A stretch of 17,661 bases of DNA from CAZXTR01 sp964643615 (GTDB lineage Bacteria; Pseudomonadota; Alphaproteobacteria; CAAHEQ01; UBA3637), in assembly GCA_964643615.1 (NCBI GenBank), contig CAZXTR010000015.1, forward strand, positions 1 through 17,661, in the 5' to 3' direction. The first letter of the stretch is position 1. Every line of letters begins with the position of its first letter. The notes beneath the pieces are model-generated. The model made no database searches, was not told the DNA's origin, and worked only from the letters and a program-made list of their open reading frames with translations. Of the stretch, positions 14,821 through 17,661 are shown in pieces. Made by a program: the position numbers and the translations under genes.

Positions 14821-16286
14821 CTTATATCATCAAAGGTAAAACATGCGATTGGGAAATGGTGTGTGGTTTGGAAGTCCATTGTGAGATTTTATCTAAGTCT
14901 AAGGTTTTTTCTGGTGCTTCTGCCGAATTTGGTGGAGAAGCTAATACACATGTTGCGTTCTTGGATTGTGGTATGCCTGGTCAATTGCCAATCTTAAACG
15001 AAAAATGTATCGAACAATGTATTAAAACAGGTTTTGGATTGAATGCAAAAATTAATAAGCATTCCGTTTTTGATCGCAAAAATTACTTTTACGGTGACTT
15101 GCCGACAGGCTATCAAATTACACAGCTTTTTTATCCGATTGTAGGCGAGGGTTATGTTGATGTGACTGATGAAGATGGCAACATCAAACGCATTGGCGTT
15201 GAAAGATTGCACTTGGAACAAGATGCTGCAAAAAGTATTCACGATATGCATCCGACACAATCTTACATAGACTTTAACCGTGCTGGCGTAGGATTGATGG
15301 AAATTGTTAGTAAGCCTGATATTCGTTCTCCAGAACAAGCTGGTGATTATTTGCGTAAATTACGCGCAATTGTCCGTTATTTAGGCGCGTGTGATGGTAA
15401 TATGGATCAAGGCTCTTTGCGTTGCGACATTAACGTTTCGGTGCGGCCTGTCGGCGAGGAAGGTTATCGTCACCGTGTGGAAATTAAAAACGTTAATTCG
15501 GTAAAATTCGTTATGCAAGCTATTGATTTGGAAGTACATCGCCAGATTGATTTATATGAACAAGGGCTTGATTTCCCTCAAGAAACTCGTCTTTTTGATG
15601 CTATCAATATGGAAACGAGATCTATGCGCTCAAAAGAAAATGCTCTGGATTATCGGTATTTCCCAGATCCCGATTTACCTCCTGTCAATTTGACGGAAGA
15701 CTATATCGAAAACATCCGATTAAATTTACCTGAATTACCGGAAGAAAAAAAGAAACGCTATATGGAAGAATTGGGATTGCCTGAATATGATGCACGCATT
15801 TTAACATCAGACAAAGATACAACGATTTATTTTGAACGAGCTTTGCAAGGAGCGATACGTAGAGATCCAAAAAAAATTGCGAACTGGGTTATGGGTGACT
15901 TGTTTGCAAAATTAAACGAGGATTATATTGCGATTGAAAACAGCCCTGTACGCCCCGAAGATTTAGGTGGATTGATAGATCTTATCAATGACGGCACAAT
16001 ATCGGGTAAAATTGCAAAAAATGTTTTCTTGGAAATGTTTACGTCTGGTAAATCCGCAGCTGCGATAGTAGAAGAAAAAGGCCTGCGCCAAGTTTCTGAT
16101 ATAGGGGCGATTGAAAAAATTATTGATGAAATTTTATCTACTAATATGGATAAAGTTGTTGAAATAAAGGCAGGTAAAGATAAGCTAAAAGGTTGGTTTG
16201 TTGGTCAGATTATGAAAGCAAGCCAAGGCAAAGTTAACCCCGCTATAGCGAATGATCTTTTAAATAAAAAATTGGAAACATTGTAA
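14817..16286 (+). CDS. gatB: Asp-tRNAAsn/Glu-tRNAGln amidotransferase subunit B
   Basis: This subunit binds the mischarged tRNA, activates the Glu/Asp side chain with ATP and transfers ammonia. With the ATG start it has 489 residues. Visible motifs are VCGLEVHCEILSKSKVFSG (15-33), the signature DRKNYFYGDLPTGYQ (86-100), HLEQDAAKSIHD (132-143, an alphaproteobacterial form) and YIDFNRAGVGLMEIVSKPDI. The C-terminal GatB/YqeY tail domain ends in GWFVGQIMKASQGKVNP. The open frame extends upstream to a GTG at 14811. GGAG (14805-14808) is only 2 nt from that GTG but 8 nt from the ATG at 14817, which also forms the classic ATGA overlap with the gatA stop, so I chose the ATG. Last gene of gatCAB; a strong terminator follows. 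Confidence 0.96.
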   Translation: MTYIIKGKTCDWEMVCGLEVHCEILSKSKVFSGASAEFGGEANTHVAFLDCGMPGQLPILNEKCIEQCIKTGFGLNAKINKHSVFDRKNYFYGDLPTGYQITQLFYPIVGEGYVDVTDEDGNIKRIGVERLHLEQDAAKSIHDMHPTQSYIDFNRAGVGLMEIVSKPDIRSPEQAGDYLRKLRAIVRYLGACDGNMDQGSLRCDINVSVRPVGEEGYRHRVEIKNVNSVKFVMQAIDLEVHRQIDLYEQGLDFPQETRLFDAINMETRSMRSKENALDYRYFPDPDLPPVNLTEDYIENIRLNLPELPEEKKKRYMEELGLPEYDARILTSDKDTTIYFERALQGAIRRDPKKIANWVMGDLFAKLNEDYIAIENSPVRPEDLGGLIDLINDGTISGKIAKNVFLEMFTSGKSAAAIVEEKGLRQVSDIGAIEKIIDEILSTNMDKVVEIKAGKDKLKGWFVGQIMKASQGKVNPAIANDLLNKKLETL

Positions 16287-16327
16287 AAAGGACGTTGTTT
16301 TAAAGAAGTAATATCTTTAATAAAATT

Positions 16328-16356
16328 AAAAACCGCTCTTTTGGAGAGCGGTTTTT
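16328..16356. terminator. bidirectional intrinsic terminator (gatB / exported-protein unit)
   Basis: A perfect stem has arms 16328-16339 and 16345-16356 (core ACCGCTCT/AGAGCGGT) around a 5-nt loop TTTGG. Flanking A and T runs make it work on both strands. It lies between gatB (ends 16286) and the convergent minus-strand gene (ends 16373), so it probably terminates both transcripts. Confidence 0.9.
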
Positions 16357-16372
16357 ATCTTTTAAAATTAAG

Positions 16373-16891
16373 TTAAATTAAATGGCTTAAAATGGATTGT
16401 AGATGTATCGCAACTTCTTGGGCAAAGCCAGAAAAACATCCTTTTTGTGGATCCATAATGTCTTTTTTTTCTGTTTCTTTTAAACATAAAAGAACTTTAT
16501 ATTTCCATGCAGGCATATTCATTCTGTTGCGGACATTTTCTATAATTAAAAGCGCAACGGCAGATTCTAATCCTTGTTTTTCTAGATTTTGCCTCATGCC
16601 ATTAAAATGGCTTTGCGTAAAGTTAGCAAAAATGAAATCAGGAGATATTTCTTTTTTTTGTGTCTGGTTTGTTTCTATTGCATTGGGATCTTTCTTTTTT
16701 ACAACACGCCGAATAATCCTTTTTACCTTTTTTGTAGTAGGATGTACTTGTTGTTCAGATGATGTTTGTGTTACTGTCCCCATTGGGACGTCTACGGCAA
16801 CAGCCCCTGATCTTGTTGTGACGGTTGTTTGTGCTATGGCAGGGATTGTCAAAGTGGTAAACAGCACTAAAAGAAAAATCTTTTTTAACAT
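16373..16891 (-). CDS. exported protein of unknown function
   Basis: This 172-residue protein is not recognised. It starts with a clear signal peptide (Lys-Lys, hydrophobic core, cleavage probably after AIA at 18-20), so it is periplasmic or surface-bound. A low-complexity Thr/Val/Ser region (21-50) follows, then a very basic stretch KKVKRIIRRVVKKK (54-67). A predicted helical C-terminal part (about 84-172) contains two cysteines (136, 152) that could form a disulfide. AGAGGG upstream on the minus strand supports the start. It is the second gene after the outer membrane protein gene, with a 13-nt gap, so the two are co-transcribed. An equally long plus-strand frame covers the same DNA but has no signal peptide or ribosome binding site, so the minus strand is preferred. 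The basic stretch might bind anionic envelope polymers or nucleic acid; this is speculative. Confidence 0.72.
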   Translation of the reverse strand: MLKKIFLLVLFTTLTIPAIAQTTVTTRSGAVAVDVPMGTVTQTSSEQQVHPTTKKVKRIIRRVVKKKDPNAIETNQTQKKEISPDFIFANFTQSHFNGMRQNLEKQGLESAVALLIIENVRNRMNMPAWKYKVLLCLKETEKKDIMDPQKGCFSGFAQEVAIHLQSILSHLI

Positions 16892-16904
16892 TTATCCCTC
16901 TTTA

Positions 16905-17453
16905 TTATAGTTCGAATCTTAAACCAAGGTATCCTTCGTTTGCTTGTGCGTCATAGTCAACGTTTACTAATTTTGATTCGCCTAAATTAAGATAACGATA
17001 GCCTAATTCTAGGAAGACTTTTCTGGACACTTCGATTCCCATTCCGGCGCCTAATGACCATGTCAAAGAATTATCTGTTTCTGAACTTCCTGTTTCTGGT
17101 CTGAATCGGTGGAATGTTTGTCCAATTCCTCCACCAACATAGGGGCGAAATGACGATTTTGAGAGTGGTTCAAAGTACATATTTCCCATGACCGATTGTG
17201 AAGAATGTTCCATCGTGCCACGAGCATAATCACCTGCGTCGCGATATGTATATTCGGCTTCCATTCGAACAACCCCAACTTTATATCCAATAAAACCGCC
17301 AACGACGCCCAATGTTTCCGATTCTGTTGAATCGCAAAAATTTTCCTTTAAGTTGACTTCTGCTATCCCGCCTCTGACTCCAAAATAAGGTTTTGCTAAA
17401 ACAGGAGAGCTTATTACTAAAGCTAATAAAGATGTAAAAATAATAATTCGCAT
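16905..17453 (-). CDS. outer membrane beta-barrel protein (OMP_b-brl/OmpA-like porin fold)
   Basis: This 182-residue protein has a signal peptide cleaved probably after VLA (18-20). The mature part of about 162 residues is the size of an 8-stranded barrel. Alternating hydrophobic/polar strands with turn glycines are visible: PYFGVRGGIAEVNLK, VVGGFIGYKVGVVRMEAEYTY, FRPYVGGGIGQTFHRF, LTWSLGAGMGIEVSRKVFLELGYRYLN, and a last strand GYLGLRFEL. The family is broad (OMP_b-brl, related to Surface_Ag_2 and Omp25-like proteins); it includes antigens and adhesins of Alphaproteobacteria, but the specific role here is unknown. The terminal residue is Leu rather than the usual Phe. AAAGGA lies 7 nt before the ATG, with a good promoter upstream. 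First gene of a two-gene unit with the exported protein gene. Confidence 0.85.
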   Translation of the reverse strand: MRIIIFTSLLALVISSPVLAKPYFGVRGGIAEVNLKENFCDSTESETLGVVGGFIGYKVGVVRMEAEYTYRDAGDYARGTMEHSSQSVMGNMYFEPLSKSSFRPYVGGGIGQTFHRFRPETGSSETDNSLTWSLGAGMGIEVSRKVFLELGYRYLNLGESKLVNVDYDAQANEGYLGLRFEL

Positions 17454-17483
17454 GTGTTTATCCTTTCTTTTATTATGGAGTTG

Positions 17484-17512
17484 ATTATATGCGAATAAAA
17501 GTAAAACGTCTA
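17484..17512 (-). promoter_or_regulatory. promoter of the outer membrane protein unit
   Basis: On the minus strand, a perfect -10 TATAAT (17484-17489) lies 17 nt from TAGACG (17507-17512, 4 of 6 consensus bases). The start would be about 25 nt before the ATG, leaving a short leader with the ribosome binding site. The tRNA-Ser promoter lies back to back on the other strand. Confidence 0.65.
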
Positions 17513-17527
17513 CATAAAAATTAAACG

Positions 17528-17556
17528 TTGACGCTCGATAAAAAATAATGTATAAA
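17528..17556 (+). promoter_or_regulatory. sigma70-type promoter of tRNA-Ser
   Basis: TTGACG (17528-17533, 5 of 6) and TATAAA (17551-17556, 5 of 6) have a 17-nt spacer. Initiation would be about 10 nt before the tRNA 5' end. Its AATGTATAAAT context matches that of the tRNA-Arg promoter. Confidence 0.78.
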
Positions 17557-17572
17557 TGTGACGCTTTAAAAC

Positions 17573-17661
17573 GGAGAGTTGGCAGAGCGGTAATGCAGCG
17601 GATTGCTAATCCGTCACGATGTTAAAGTCGTGCACAGGTTCAAATCCTGTACTCTCCGCCA
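17573..17661 (+). tRNA. tRNA-Ser (anticodon GCU)
   Basis: Complete tRNA of 89 nt. The acceptor stem GGAGAGT/ACTCTCC has discriminator G and an encoded CCA (ending at 17661). The anticodon loop is TTGCTAA, giving anticodon GCT for AGC/AGU serine codons. The long variable arm CACGA...TCGTG is characteristic of class II tRNA-Ser. The T arm is ACAGG-TTCAAAT-CCTGT. Confidence 0.98.

Noticed and set aside
16392..16910. Plus-strand open frame of 172 codons opposite the exported-protein gene
   Set aside because: It has no ribosome binding site and no recognisable domain; the composition is Cys/Phe/Ser-rich like an antisense shadow. The minus-strand frame has a signal peptide, a good ribosome binding site and an operon partner.
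1..17661. CRISPR arrays, insertion sequences, prophage genes, toxin-antitoxin pairs, rRNA
   Set aside because: Scanned for direct-repeat arrays, terminal inverted repeats with transposase frames, and known family motifs; none was seen apart from the unresolved region around the N gap.

Overview
This window is a stretch of AT-rich bacterial chromosome from a draft assembly; it contains one run of exactly 100 Ns. Gene content and sequence style point to an Alphaproteobacterium. The GatB reads HLEQDAAKSIHD, a form I associate with alphaproteobacterial GatB. xseB and ispA are adjacent and overlapping, and the tRNA-Arg(CCG) and tRNA-Ser(GCU) are typical. The low GC and the Rickettsia-like GatA/GatB residues suggest an intracellular or host-associated lineage (Holosporales or Rickettsiales type). 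That placement is an inference, not proof.

Layout. The left part is on the minus strand: a 3'-truncated tRNA-Arg(CCG) with a clear sigma70-type promoter; a nitronate-monooxygenase-family flavoprotein with a Cys-rich C-terminal motif; the ribosome-associated GTPase TypA/BipA; and the overlapping xseB-ispA pair (exonuclease VII small subunit, farnesyl diphosphate synthase). A divergent intergenic region at about 5155-5386 separates these from a plus-strand operon of four tightly overlapping genes. They encode a LOG-family protein, an NhaP2/CvrA-type cation/proton antiporter, an RND membrane fusion protein and an AcrB-type RND pump. After the pump comes a messy region of broken reading frames and the assembly gap, probably a decayed gene. 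Next is the gatCAB operon for the tRNA-dependent Glu-tRNAGln/Asp-tRNAAsn amidotransferase, which ends in a strong bidirectional terminator. Convergent to it is a two-gene minus-strand unit encoding two exported proteins: an 8-strand-type outer membrane barrel and an unknown periplasmic protein. A complete tRNA-Ser(GCU) with its promoter closes the window.

How the genes work together. Most are housekeeping: translation (tRNAs, GatCAB, TypA), DNA repair and isoprenoid synthesis. The accessory part is the envelope/transport operon (5387-12580), where ion homeostasis and multidrug efflux are translationally coupled to a LOG-family enzyme, and the small exported-protein pair near the right end. 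I saw no CRISPR array, insertion sequence, prophage or recognisable defence system. The points most worth a second look are the compacted GatA with a substituted active-site neighbourhood, the Cys motif and extra helical segment in the NMO-like enzyme, the LOG-antiporter-RND coupling, and the decayed gene around the N gap.
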